64,000 nucleotides of DNA from Nocardioides daphniae (GTDB taxonomy: Bacteria; Actinomycetota; Actinomycetes; Propionibacteriales; Nocardioidaceae): positions 3,224,001-3,288,000 of the forward strand of contig NZ_CP038462.1 in NCBI RefSeq assembly GCF_004777465.1, written 5' to 3'. Under the pieces are notes generated by a model. That model did not search any database. It was not told the DNA's origin and saw nothing but the letters and a program-made list of their open reading frames with translations. Of the stretch, positions 8,796 to 17,484 are shown one piece after another (positions within the stretch are counted from its first letter, which is position 1; the number at the start of each line of letters is the position of its first letter). The position numbers were made by a program, and so were the translations under genes.

Positions 8796-9874
8796 CAGCC
8801 CGGGGGACGCTCGGTCAGCGGGTGACGACGTCGGTCCACTCCTCCAGCCAGCCACTTCTCGCGCTTCGCGGCGATCTCGGCCGGCTCGACCTCCCAGACC
8901 TTCTGCGGCTCGGGCGCGAAGGCGGCCCAGTCGTCGGGCAGGTCGGCCTCGCCGCTGACCGGGCGGACGTACATCGAGTCCGGCAGCTCGCGCTGCACCA
9001 GCGGGCTCAGCAGGAACTCGACGAGCTCCTGGGCGCCCTCGGGGTTCTTCGCACCCTTCAGCACGCCGGCGTACTCGACCTGGCGGAAGCAGGTGTCGAG
9101 CAACGCGGCGGTCGTGGTCTTCCCGTCCTTCACGGTGAAGGCGGGCGAGGAGTCGTACGACAGCACGACAGGTCGCGTGCCCTTCTCGCCGCCGGCGGTG
9201 AACTCGCCGTAGTAGGCCTCGGTCCAGCCGTCGACGATCTTCAGGCCGTTGTCGAGCAGGTCGGTCCAGTAGTCGTCCCAGCGCTGGCCGAAGGCGGCGC
9301 GGGTGGCCAGCAGGAAGGCCATGCCGGGCGAGGAGGTCGATGCGCTCGAGACGGCGGTGAGGTCCTTGTACGCCGGCTTCGTGAGGTCCTCGAAGGTGGC
9401 CGGCGCCCCGAGCTCCCGCTCCGCGAACCAGGCCGTGTCGACGTTGAGGCAGACGCTCGACTGGTCGACCGGCGCCAGCAGGTCGCCACCGTCGGCCAGG
9501 GCGTAGCGCTCAGCGCTGACCGGCAGCTCGGCGGTGTAGGGCGCGAAGACGCCGGCGTCGACGACGCGGGAGGCGAAGGTGTTGTCGATCCCGAAGGCGA
9601 CGTCGCCCGACGGGTTGTCGGCCGAGAGGGCGAGCTTGGTGGCCAGGGCGCCGGCGTCGTTGGAGGCACGCACGACGAGCTCCTGGCCGGACTCCTCCTC
9701 GAAGGAGGCGATCAGCTCGTCGGGCAGGGTGAACGACTCGTGGGTGACCAGCACGACCTGGTCGGCGCGGTCGGCGTCCGAGGAGTCACCTCCCACCAGG
9801 CTGCAGCCGCTGAGGGCGGTGAGGCCGAGCAGGGCGGCGACCGCCACCGTCCGCGTACGGGCAGGCATGGACAT
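8795..9874 (-). CDS. thiB: Thiamine ABC transporter substrate-binding lipoprotein
   Basis: A 359-residue surface lipoprotein that binds thiamine for the ThiPQ importer. The signal peptide ends in the lipobox LSGC, with lipidated Cys24. Family features include VLVTHESF, the SNDAGAL segment and VVLSYDSSPAF. The ATG at 9874 follows GGGAG, which is also the 3' edge of the TPP riboswitch, so riboswitch folding can mask the ribosome site. The C-terminus looks frameshifted: around 8841-8857 the sequence CTGGCTGGAGGAG has one TGGC unit too many. Removing 4 bases restores the expected ending EEWTDVVTR followed by a stop. As written, the last residues (GGVDRRRHPLTERPPG) are probably not native. Confidence 0.9.
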   Translation of the reverse strand: MSMPARTRTVAVAALLGLTALSGCSLVGGDSSDADRADQVVLVTHESFTLPDELIASFEEESGQELVVRASNDAGALATKLALSADNPSGDVAFGIDNTFASRVVDAGVFAPYTAELPVSAERYALADGGDLLAPVDQSSVCLNVDTAWFAERELGAPATFEDLTKPAYKDLTAVSSASTSSPGMAFLLATRAAFGQRWDDYWTDLLDNGLKIVDGWTEAYYGEFTAGGEKGTRPVVLSYDSSPAFTVKDGKTTTAALLDTCFRQVEYAGVLKGAKNPEGAQELVEFLLSPLVQRELPDSMYVRPVSGEADLPDDWAAFAPEPQKVWEVEPAEIAAKREKWLAGGVDRRRHPLTERPPG

Positions 9875-9882
9875 CTTTCTGA

Positions 9883-9972
9883 CTCCCTTCGCCGGTGCTA
9901 ACCGGAGCAGGTTCGTAGGGTCTGCGGCTGGTCCGCACTCTCAGCACGCTGGTCCACGTGCTCCCCTGTCTG
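9883..9972 (-). promoter_or_regulatory. TPP riboswitch (THI element)
   Basis: Read on the minus strand, the leader holds the conserved THI-box blocks in order: AGGGGAGC, GCTGAGAGTGCGG, CAGACCCTACGAACCTG, TCCGGTTAGCACCGGCG and AAGGGAG. The last block doubles as the thiB ribosome site, implying translational as well as possibly transcriptional control. Binding of thiamine pyrophosphate is expected to switch off the thiBPQ importer. Confidence 0.95.
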
Positions 9973-10074
9973 ACGCCGACACCCTACGCCTGCCCCCTCC
10001 ACGCAGCACGAGGAGTCCCGGAGGCTGCACCTGAACCGCCCCGTCGTCACCGGCCCTCGCCTAGGTTCGGAGGC

Positions 10075-11023
10075 GTGGACTCCCCCGTCGTCTCGCCGAG
10101 CCTGCTGCACCAGGTGGTCGCCACCGTGCTGCCCCGGGTGCGCCGGGCCCGCGACCTCGACGACGCCGACCTCGAGCGCGGCCGCATCCTGGCCTGGCAG
10201 CAGACGCTCGTCGGGGGCCTGCCGACGCGGCTGGTGCCGGGCTTCTCCCGGCGCTTCGACGTCGAGGTCGACCACAGCGCAGGCTTTCCGACGTACGTCC
10301 TCACGCCGCGTGGCGCCGACGTCACCCGCACCGTCCTCTACGGCCACGGCGGCGGCTACGTGAAGCCGATCGACGCCTTCCACGTGCGCTACGTCTCGAT
10401 CCTGGCCCGACGGCTCGGGGCGCGGATCGTGCTGCCGGACTATCCGCTCGCGCCCACCCACACCTGGCGCGACTCCCACGAGGACCTGGTCGACCTGGCC
10501 GTCGCGTGGGCCGAGCACGCCGACTGCGCCGGCGAGCGGCCGCTGACCCTGATGGGCGACTCGGCCGGCGGCGGGCTGGTGCTGGCGCTCGCGCAGACCA
10601 TGCGTGACCGCCTACGTCGTCACGGCTCCGGCGCGGTGGCGGGCTCGCTGGTGCTGCACGCGCCGTGGGCCGACCTGACGAGCACCGCGCCGGGCACCGA
10701 GGAGTTCTCCGCGCGCGACCCGTGGCTCTTCCTCTCGAAGATTCGGCTCTACGCCGAGTGGTGGGCAGGCTCGCCCGACGACCTCGACCGGCCGGAGGTC
10801 TCCCCCGCGCTGGGCGACCTCAGCGACCTGCCGCCGGCGCTGATGCTGCACGGCACCCGCGACACCCTCGCCGCGGCCTGCCGGATGCTGGTGCGCCGGG
10901 CGGAGGAGGCCGGGGGAGCTCACCTCCGTCGAGGAGCACGACCTGCTGCACGTCTACAGCCTCTTCCCGCTGATCCCCGAGGGGCGGCGCGCGATGCGCC
11001 AGGTGCTGGACTTCCTCGCCTGA
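10075..11023 (+). CDS. Alpha/beta hydrolase (HSL-type esterase), frameshifted
   Basis: A hormone-sensitive-lipase-like esterase of about 316 residues. It has the oxyanion motif HGGG (in GHGGGYVK), the nucleophile elbow GDSAGGG and the acid residue in MLHGTRDTL. The last part breaks frame at a run of five G (10912-10916). Dropping one G restores ELTSVEEHDLLHVYSLF, with the catalytic histidine in HDLLHVY, and a stop at 11023; as written the frame runs on to 11067 without the histidine. The GTG at 10075 is the probable start, since upstream codons overlap the riboswitch on the other strand. The gene is 40 bp before the wax ester synthase, hinting at a shared role in neutral lipid or ester turnover (inference). 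Confidence 0.75.
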
Positions 11024-11063
11024 GCGGGCGCGCGGGCACCGGCGGACGCCCTATGTTGGCCGG

Positions 11064-12488
11064 GTGACGTCGACCCCGATCCGTGCCGCCGACCAGACCT
11101 GGCTGCACATGGACCGCCTCGACAACCTGCTGCACGTGCGCTGCCTCATGTGGTTGGAGGCGGAGCCCGACCTCGACACGCTGCGGGCGCTGCTGCAGGA
11201 GCGGCTGGTCGATCGCCACCCGGTCCTGCGGCGACGGGCCTCCGAGCGCGACGGCGAGTGGTTCTGGGAGGACGCCGACGACTTCGACGTCGCCGACCAC
11301 GTGCGGCTCGTGCGGCTCGACGGCGACGACGCGGCACTGCGTACGTGGATCGGGGAGCGCTTCGCCGAGCCCTTCACCCCCGGGCGCCCGTTGTGGAGCG
11401 CCGACCTGGTCACCGGCATCGAGGGCCGCGGGGCCGCCCTCTTCTGCCGCGTCCACCACGCCGTGACCGACGGCGTCCGGCTGGTGCAGCTGATGTTCAG
11501 CCTGTGCGAGACGGAGGCGGGCGGCACGGTGCCGCTGCCCGTGGGCCGGCCCCCGCGCACCGCGGGGCTGCTGGGCAGCGCCGCCGCCGTCGTACGCCGC
11601 GCCACCGCCGACCTGGCCGACCTCGCCCTGGGCTCCACCCGGGCGCCGCTGCGGCTCGCCACCTCGTTGAGCCCGCGCCTGCTTCCCCAAGGTCTGGGCC
11701 TGGTGCGCCACCCCCACCGCCTCATCGACCTGGTGCAGGGCCTCTCGTCGACCGACAACCAGACCGTCAACACGGTGGCCGAGCTGGGGCGCGTGCTCAC
11801 CGCGAGCCGCACCCCGCGCACGGCGTGGACCGGCCGACCGGGCGTGGAGAAGTCGGTGGCCTGGGTGACCGACCTCGACCTCGCCCACGTCAGGGCGCTG
11901 GGCCGGGAGCACGGCGGCACGGTCAACGACGTCCTGGTCGCGCTCGTGGCGCAGGCGCTGACCCGCTACCTGGCCGAGAAGGACGCCCTGGTCGACGAGG
12001 TGGCGTGGATGGTGCCGGTCACGCTGCGACCCTTCGACGAGAGCCTGCCCGAGGAGCTGGGCAACCACTTCTCGCTGGTCTTCCTGCCGATGCCGTTGGG
12101 GTCACGCACCCCGCGGCAGGCAGTCGCAGCGGTGCGGCAGCGGATGGAGCGCATCAAGAACAGCCTCGAGCCCGTGGTCACCTTCGGGGTGCAGTGGGCG
12201 GTGGCCGAGTCGCCCCGCCTCGTGGCCCACCGGGTCACCAACCTGCTCGCCGACAAGGCGGTCGGCGTGCTGACCAACGTGCCCGGGCCGCGCCGACCCG
12301 TGCGGCTGGCCGGGATGAGGGTCACCCACGTGCTGGGGTGGGTGCCCAGCTCGGGCCACCAGCCCCTGGGCGTCTGCCTCTTCAGCTATGCCGGGGCGGT
12401 CACGGTCGGGATCGCCGCCGACACCGGGCTGGTGCCCGACCCGGACCGGATCGCGGAGCTGATCGAGGAGGAGTACCGCTCCTGGTGA
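11064..12488 (+). CDS. Wax ester synthase/diacylglycerol O-acyltransferase (WS/DGAT)
   Basis: A 474-residue acyltransferase that joins a fatty acyl-CoA to a long-chain alcohol or diacylglycerol, making storage wax esters or triacylglycerol at the membrane/lipid-body surface. The catalytic motif HHxxxDG is present as HHAVTDG (131-137). Other family marks are GNHFSLVFLPMP and TNVPGPRRPV in the C-terminal half. Length is normal for the family. The GTG at 11064 lies 40 bp after the esterase. Actinobacteria usually carry several paralogs, so the preferred acceptor cannot be read from the sequence. Confidence 0.92.
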   Translation: MTSTPIRAADQTWLHMDRLDNLLHVRCLMWLEAEPDLDTLRALLQERLVDRHPVLRRRASERDGEWFWEDADDFDVADHVRLVRLDGDDAALRTWIGERFAEPFTPGRPLWSADLVTGIEGRGAALFCRVHHAVTDGVRLVQLMFSLCETEAGGTVPLPVGRPPRTAGLLGSAAAVVRRATADLADLALGSTRAPLRLATSLSPRLLPQGLGLVRHPHRLIDLVQGLSSTDNQTVNTVAELGRVLTASRTPRTAWTGRPGVEKSVAWVTDLDLAHVRALGREHGGTVNDVLVALVAQALTRYLAEKDALVDEVAWMVPVTLRPFDESLPEELGNHFSLVFLPMPLGSRTPRQAVAAVRQRMERIKNSLEPVVTFGVQWAVAESPRLVAHRVTNLLADKAVGVLTNVPGPRRPVRLAGMRVTHVLGWVPSSGHQPLGVCLFSYAGAVTVGIAADTGLVPDPDRIAELIEEEYRSW

Positions 12489-12582
12489 GGCGAGCGATCG
12501 CCGACGCGGTCGTCCTTGTGAAGCCCTGACGGCAGGCGCACACTGGAGGGAGGTGATCCTTCGTCCCCCGGAGGTGAGCTCG

Positions 12583-13368
12583 ATGGACACCCTCCTGATC
12601 GACGCCCGCGCCACCCACCAGCTCCTCGAGGAGCGGCTCGCCCGAGCGCGCGTCGCCCGGCCGAGCACCGACCCGGACCGCCCGCGCGACCAGTACCCAC
12701 CGGTCGACACCTTCCTGGCCACCGCAAGCCGACACCTGGCTGCGACCGTCATGGTCCTGGTGCCGGCCGCGCGCAAACGGCTCCCCGACGGCGCCGAGCG
12801 CGCCAAGGAGTACCTGGCCCGGACACGGCAGCTGGCGATGGCGCTGGCGCAGGTGAAGGCGAAGCTCTACGGCTCCGCGTATGCCGTGCACAAGCCGTGG
12901 GCGACGGTGTGGGACGCGGTCGAGGAGGAGTTCACCGCGCTCGTCCCGCTGGAGGAGGCGCTCGCCCACGACCTCGACGTGCACCGCGGCGAGGGCGACT
13001 CCGACCTGCTGCTGGAACTCCACCAGGCCGAGCTCCACGCCCCCACTCGCCCGCACCCCTACATCCCGCAGCAGGGCGTCCCGGGCAAGGTCGCCCGCGC
13101 AGTCGCCCGCCGGGTCGACGCCTTCTGGGACGCCGCCGAAGGGCGGATGGTGCCCGAGCCGGTGCACCACCACGACCGTCGCGGCCAGGGGCTGCTGGTG
13201 CAGTACCTGCTCGCCGACCCGCACCTGGAGAACTGGCCCGTCGCGCCGGAGGAGCTGGCCCGGATGGACGTCGACGAGTTGGAGCGGACCGTGCAGGAGA
13301 TGGGTGACCAGCGGGGCGTGACGCACCCGGGCACCGAGTCGTGGGGCGCCGACGAGCAGCCACGCTGA
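12583..13368 (+). CDS. Conserved hypothetical, helical, His/Glu-rich protein
   Basis: A 261-residue soluble protein that I do not recognise. The start is fixed by a strong GGAGGTG site 6 bases before the ATG at 12583. The sequence is predicted mostly helical, without signal peptide or membrane segment. The N-terminal half (TFLATASRHLAATVMVLVPAARKRL and the following helices) holds His, Glu and Asp spaced as in hemerythrin-like four-helix bundles, and VHHHD occurs near residue 200. That resemblance is weak. It follows the WS/DGAT gene in the same direction after 94 bp and may be transcribed with it. Confidence 0.75.
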   Translation: MDTLLIDARATHQLLEERLARARVARPSTDPDRPRDQYPPVDTFLATASRHLAATVMVLVPAARKRLPDGAERAKEYLARTRQLAMALAQVKAKLYGSAYAVHKPWATVWDAVEEEFTALVPLEEALAHDLDVHRGEGDSDLLLELHQAELHAPTRPHPYIPQQGVPGKVARAVARRVDAFWDAAEGRMVPEPVHHHDRRGQGLLVQYLLADPHLENWPVAPEELARMDVDELERTVQEMGDQRGVTHPGTESWGADEQPR

Positions 13369-13407
13369 GGGCGGCTGCGTCGGAGGGCGCGGCCGCGAGG
13401 AGAGCGG

Positions 13408-13575
13408 TCAGGCGGAGGCGGTGAGCCCCGCCATCCGGTGACCCTGCTCGGCGCCGCACCAGCAGGTGAAGGTCAGCTCCACGGCGCCGTCGTCGGTGCT
13501 GCGCACGCCGTGGGCCTGGCTCGGGAAGATCAGCTGGGTGCGGTCGCAGGTGGTGCAGCGATGGGTGAACAGCAC
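13408..13575 (-). CDS. Small zinc-ribbon-like protein (55 aa)
   Basis: A 55-residue frame on the minus strand begins with GTG at 13575 behind GAGGAG and ends at 13408. It starts MLFTHRCTTCDRTQLIFPS and contains CxxC (Cys7/Cys10) and CWC (Cys38/Cys40), a typical four-cysteine metal-binding knuckle, with His5 and His46 nearby. No membrane or export signal is seen. Codon third positions are almost all G or C, as in neighbouring genes, so I consider it real. It is divergent from the LysR gene at 13686 and convergent with the gene ending at 13368. Function unknown. Confidence 0.65.
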   Translation of the reverse strand: MLFTHRCTTCDRTQLIFPSQAHGVRSTDDGAVELTFTCWCGAEQGHRMAGLTASA

Positions 13576-13685
13576 AGGAGTCTCCTCTCGCCGGATCGGC
13601 GACGTGGGTCAGGTTGGTTCAATTCTCATCTTCGGCGAGGCACAGGGGTAGCCTTGGTTTTCTTCGGCTGCCACAGGTGGTTCCT

Positions 13686-14624
13686 ATGCTTTCGCTGCAC
13701 CAGTTGACCTGCTTCCTCGCGACCTACGAGCACGGCTCCTTCACCGCCGCTGCCGAGGACCTGGGGTATGCCCAGCCCTCGGTCTCGGAGCAGGTGCGCG
13801 CCCTGGAGAAGACGGTCGGCGGCGCGCTCTTCACCCGTGTGGGACGCGGCGTGGTGCCGACGCAGACCGGCCACCTGCTGCGCCCGCACGCCGAGAAGGT
13901 GCTCGGCGCCGCCGACGAGGCGCTGCGCGCCGTCCGCAGCAGCCACGTCCTGGAGACCGGCACGATCCGGTTCGGGATGTTCGGCATCGCCCGGCTCTAC
14001 GCCGGCGCCGGGCTGGTCTCCGACGTCGTCACCCGCCACCCCGGCGTGCGCGTCGAGCTGGTCGGGCAGAACTCCAGCGAGGTCACCGAGGAGCTGCGTC
14101 GTGGCCGACTCGAGGCGGCGATGGTCGCCGTGCCCGCGCTCGACAGCGAGGGGCTCGAGGTCCGCCCGGTCGCCCGCGACGAGCTGGTCTACGTCAGCGC
14201 CGACCCGGCCCGCACCGCGGCACCCGTCACCGTCGAGCAGCTCGCGGCGGCCGACCTGGTGATGCCGGAGGCGACGTGGCGCCGCTCCGACTCCACGCGG
14301 ATCGTGCTGCGCCAGCTCATCCACGCCGCCGGCCTCACGCCGCGCACCCGGATCGAGGTCGAGGACGTCGAGACCGCGGTCGAGCTCGCCGGGATGGGCC
14401 ACGCCGACACGGTGGTGCCGCGGGGAGCCGCCCGAGCGCTCCTGCCCCGTCTCGCACCTGACGCCGCGTACGTCTCGCTGGCGCCGCGGCAGTGGGACAC
14501 GCTCGCGATCGTGCACCGCGCCGGCGCCACCCTCTCGCCCGCCGCCCGGCTGATGATCGAGCTGGCCACCCGACGCATCCAGACCGTCGCCGAGCCGATC
14601 GACGAGCCCGTCGGGAGCCGGTGA
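13686..14624 (+). CDS. LysR-family transcriptional regulator
   Basis: A 312-residue regulator. Residues 1-62 form the winged HTH (LHQLTCFLATYEHGSFTAAA...PSVSEQVRALEK), and the rest is the PBP-like co-inducer domain. The ATG at 13686 is chosen because the HTH starts immediately. The 110-bp gap to the divergent zinc-ribbon gene is unusually AT-rich and likely carries both promoters; LysR proteins normally autoregulate from such a site. The effector cannot be inferred. Confidence 0.9.
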   Translation: MLSLHQLTCFLATYEHGSFTAAAEDLGYAQPSVSEQVRALEKTVGGALFTRVGRGVVPTQTGHLLRPHAEKVLGAADEALRAVRSSHVLETGTIRFGMFGIARLYAGAGLVSDVVTRHPGVRVELVGQNSSEVTEELRRGRLEAAMVAVPALDSEGLEVRPVARDELVYVSADPARTAAPVTVEQLAAADLVMPEATWRRSDSTRIVLRQLIHAAGLTPRTRIEVEDVETAVELAGMGHADTVVPRGAARALLPRLAPDAAYVSLAPRQWDTLAIVHRAGATLSPAARLMIELATRRIQTVAEPIDEPVGSR

Positions 14625-14650
14625 GGCGCAGCGCTCCCTATGCTGCGAGC

Positions 14651-16129
14651 GTGGACTTCTCCGACCTCTCCCTCGTCGCCGCCGTCGTCGGCGCGGTGGT
14701 GGTCGGGATCGAGATCTCGATGCGGGTCGCGGCGCTGGGCATCATCCCAGGCAACCGCAAGCCCTCCACCGGCATGGCGTGGTTGCTGCTGGTGCTGCTC
14801 AACCCGATGCTGGGCTTCATCGGCTTCGGCTTCTTCGGCAGCAACCGGGTGGGGCGACGTCGCCACCAGCGGCTCGAGGAGATCCGCGCGCTGGTCGACG
14901 AGCACACGCGTGAGCTGCCGCCGCCGGCCTCGGCCGCCGCCTTCTCCCCGGCCGTACGCTCCGCGGTCACCCTCAACCGCACGCTCGGCGCCCTGCCGCT
15001 GCACGACGACAACGACGTGATGCTGCTGCCCGACTACGCGGCCGCGATCGGGACGATGACGCAGGCGGTGCGCGAGGCCCGCGAGACGGTGCACGTCGAG
15101 TTCTACATCATGGCGCTCGACGAGGTGACCCGCCCGTTCTTCGACGCCCTGGTCGAGGCGACCGAGCGCGGGGTCACCGTGCGGCTGCTCTACGACCACC
15201 TCGGCACCCGCGGCATCCCCGGCTACCGGGGGCTGCTGCGCTTCCTGCGCCGGAGCCGGATCGAGTGGCACCCGATGCTCCCGATCAAGCCACTGTCGGG
15301 GCGCTTCCGCCGCCCCGACCTGCGCAACCACCGCAAGCTCCTCGTCGTCGACGGCGAGGTCGGCTTCACCGGCTCGCTCAACCTCACCGAGCCGGGCTAC
15401 AACAAGCCGAGGAACCATCGCCTCGGGCGCGAGTGGGTCGAGCTGATGGTCCGCGTCGAGGGCCCGGTCGTGGCCTCCCTCGACGCGGTCTTCGTCGGCG
15501 ACTGGTGGGTCGAGGCCGACGAGGAGCTGGAGGTCGTCGGCCACCCGGTGACCGGGCGCGCACCAGAGTCGCTGCACCACGTCCCGTGCCAGCTGGTGCC
15601 GAGCGGGCCGGGCTACCCCAGCGAGAACAGCCTGCGCCTCTTCACCACGCTCCTCTACGCCGCCGAGCGCCGGCTCTCGATCACCAGCCCCTACTTCGTG
15701 CCCGACGAGTCACTGCTGTACGCCGTGACCACGGCCGCCCAGCGCGGCGTCGCGGTCGAGCTCTTCGTCTCCGAGCAGTCCGACCAGTTCATGGTCGGCC
15801 ACGCCCAGGCGTCGTACTACCGGGCGCTGCTCGAGGCGGGCGTCCGGATCCACCGCTACCCAGCGCCGTACGTGCTGCACTCCAAGCACTTCAGCGTCGA
15901 CGACGAGGTCGCGGTGGTGGGGTCGAGCAACATGGACCAGCGCTCGTTCTCGCTCAACTACGAGCTGTCGCTGATGATGGTCGACGCCCACGTGGTGACC
16001 GCACTGCGCGAGGTCGAGGACGCCTACCGGGCCGTCTCGAAGGAGCTGACCCTCGGGGAGTGGGAGCGGCGCAGCGTGGGCGCGCGGTACGTCGACAACG
16101 TGATGCGGTTGACCAGCGCGCTGCAGTGA
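14651..16129 (+). CDS. cls: Cardiolipin synthase (phospholipase D superfamily)
   Basis: A 492-residue membrane enzyme that condenses two phosphatidylglycerols (or PG with a CDP-lipid donor) into cardiolipin. Two N-terminal membrane helices (about residues 5-30 and 42-63) form the PLDc_N anchor. Two HKD motifs follow: HRKLLVVD (227-234) and HSKHFSVD (410-417), each with the downstream Gly-Ser/Asn pattern (GSLNL, GSSNMDQRS). The GTG at 14651 lies 26 bp after the LysR gene. Length and motif spacing match ordinary bacterial Cls. Confidence 0.92.
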   Translation: MDFSDLSLVAAVVGAVVVGIEISMRVAALGIIPGNRKPSTGMAWLLLVLLNPMLGFIGFGFFGSNRVGRRRHQRLEEIRALVDEHTRELPPPASAAAFSPAVRSAVTLNRTLGALPLHDDNDVMLLPDYAAAIGTMTQAVREARETVHVEFYIMALDEVTRPFFDALVEATERGVTVRLLYDHLGTRGIPGYRGLLRFLRRSRIEWHPMLPIKPLSGRFRRPDLRNHRKLLVVDGEVGFTGSLNLTEPGYNKPRNHRLGREWVELMVRVEGPVVASLDAVFVGDWWVEADEELEVVGHPVTGRAPESLHHVPCQLVPSGPGYPSENSLRLFTTLLYAAERRLSITSPYFVPDESLLYAVTTAAQRGVAVELFVSEQSDQFMVGHAQASYYRALLEAGVRIHRYPAPYVLHSKHFSVDDEVAVVGSSNMDQRSFSLNYELSLMMVDAHVVTALREVEDAYRAVSKELTLGEWERRSVGARYVDNVMRLTSALQ

Positions 16130-16634
16130 GGGGCTCGGGGTCGCAGGCCAGCCCGAGGGTGGTCGCCAGGTCCTTCTTCAGCAGCGCGACCACCCGGTCC
16201 CAGGCCTCCGGCCCCTGACCCGCAGCTGCGGCCTCGAGGCCGTGGGAGTAGCCGGCGAAGCGACGCATCTGGGCCGCCAGGCGACCGACCGCCTCGGCGA
16301 CGGCCGCGTGGTCGTCGCCCCAGTGCGTGACCACGTCGTGGGTCTGGGCGACCAGCTCACGGGCACCGACCTGCTCCAGCTCGGCCGCCACCCCGCGGGC
16401 GTGCTCGGCACGGCCCGCGTCGGTGACCACCCAGGCGTCGGGGCCGTTGCCCCACTTCGCCGTGCCCACCGCAGCCATGTCCATCAGCTCGGCCTCGCAG
16501 TCGGAGTCCGGGAGCTCGCTGACGTACGAGAGCTCCGTCAGGTCGGTCTCCTCGAGCAGGGCGAGTTAGGTGAGGACCTTGAGGTGGATGTCGGTGAGGT
16601 GCTGCGTCACGGCGACACGGTGACCGCCGGGCAT
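16130..16634 (-). pseudogene. Degenerate winged-helix regulator-like gene with internal stop
   Basis: On the minus strand a coding-like frame starts at ATG 16634 (MPGGHRV...HLTDIHLKVLT), meets TAA at 16568-16566, and continues in the same frame as LALLEETDLTELSYVSELPD. It then gives a winged-helix-like block (WVVTDAGRAEHARGV) and a helical C-terminus ending DLATTLGLAC. The downstream stop is also missing: the frame runs on through the end of cls into clearly non-coding sequence. So both an internal nonsense codon and a lost 3' end mark it as broken. It resembles MarR/PadR-like proteins only by its winged-helix core. It borders the AT-rich patch at 16.64 kb, whose arrival may have damaged it. 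Confidence 0.45.
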
Positions 16635-16933
16635 CCGAGGCTGGGAACCGCAGGCCGTGGTCGCATCGCCGGGACACTCCCGCACGGGCGAGCAAGAAGG
16701 CCGCCGTGAACCCTCACCACAAGGCCGAAGATGCTTGCCCGATGCACTCACACAACATGCCCGAGGCCTCTACCATACGAACCGATAGAAGAACATCCTT
16801 GAATGATCAAGGAATCCCGTGGACCGAAGGTCCGGAAAATATCCTTGACCCCTAGTTGGTTCTGGTCGCAACCCGCTGCCTCCGACAAGACCTGCTACTT
16901 TGCAGCCTCTGGAGAGAGATAGGGAGTCGGAGA
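16635..16933. other. AT-richer intergenic patch upstream of the secreted protein
   Basis: About 300 bp without a convincing gene and with clearly lower GC than the surroundings. It contains two short hairpins, CCTTGA-ATGA-TCAAGG (16797-16812) and GGACC-GAA-GGTCC (16821-16833), and a direct repeat ATCCTTGA at 16795-16802 and 16842-16849. A TTGACC hexamer occurs at 16845-16850 without a good partner -10 box. The patch probably carries the promoter of the following secreted protein and looks horizontally acquired. Confidence 0.5.
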
Positions 16934-17335
16934 ATGCTGAAAAGATGGGCAAAGACCATTGCAGTGGTGGCCGCGCTGAGCTGCGCGCCAGCCTCCGCCA
17001 CTGCGGTTGCTGTGAGTTCGAACAACGGAGACGGCAACGCGTGGCTTCAGTCGTGGATCGAAGGCAGTGCTTGGAACGACAGTCGCGTGAGATCGTCGAC
17101 GGGCAAGATTGTGTACATTTCTGGCGGCATCGGCGTCCCACTTTCGGGTGACTACAAATGCCACCAGAAGGTAGCACCGGACACGACGAGTTCGACCTAC
17201 AGGAACCACAGCAACCGGCGATGCAACTTCCTCTGGCCCGAGAACGGAATTCAAGGATTCAAGTATCAGCACTGCCGGAACTTGAACAATCTCCCAGACC
17301 CCTGCGGCGCCTGGTCCAAGAACGGCTTCTCATGA
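16934..17335 (+). CDS. Small secreted four-cysteine protein of unknown function
   Basis: A 133-residue protein from ATG 16934 behind GGAGTCGGAGA. Residues 1-24 are a clear Sec signal peptide (MLKRWAK, then a hydrophobic stretch, then APASATA). The mature part is Gly/Ser/Asn/Trp-rich and has exactly four cysteines (76, 97, 114, 124), suggesting two disulfides outside the cell. Its codon use is much less GC-biased than its neighbours (many A/T third positions), a sign of transfer. An ABC-type export cassette follows at 17485. The order small secreted protein, ATPase, membrane proteins recalls bacteriocin or antimicrobial-peptide loci, but I find no motif of lactococcin 972 or another known class, so function is open. 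Confidence 0.7.
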   Translation: MLKRWAKTIAVVAALSCAPASATAVAVSSNNGDGNAWLQSWIEGSAWNDSRVRSSTGKIVYISGGIGVPLSGDYKCHQKVAPDTTSSTYRNHSNRRCNFLWPENGIQGFKYQHCRNLNNLPDPCGAWSKNGFS

Positions 17336-17405
17336 TTTCCCTCGGGGGATAGCCAAGCCCCTACGTTGTTTTACGTTGCACACGAAGGCAATCGCCCAAA
17401 ATGAA

Positions 17406-17443
17406 GAGGGATGCTCATCGACATGCTGCGGCGAGCATCCCTC
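17406..17443 (+). terminator. 11-bp hairpin between secreted-protein gene and ABC cassette
   Basis: GAGGGATGCTC (17406-17416) pairs perfectly with GAGCATCCCTC (17433-17443) across a 16-base loop. It is 70 bp past the stop of the secreted protein and 41 bp before the ATPase start. It may terminate the first gene or act as an attenuator in the leader of the cassette. Confidence 0.6.
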
Positions 17444-17484
17444 GGTACGTTGTCCCGGGACCGACCACGCAGGAGGATGCGACA

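Noticed and set aside
16934..17335. Secreted protein as a lactococcin 972 family bacteriocin
   Set aside because: Genomic layout is suggestive, but length, cysteine content and motifs do not match that family.
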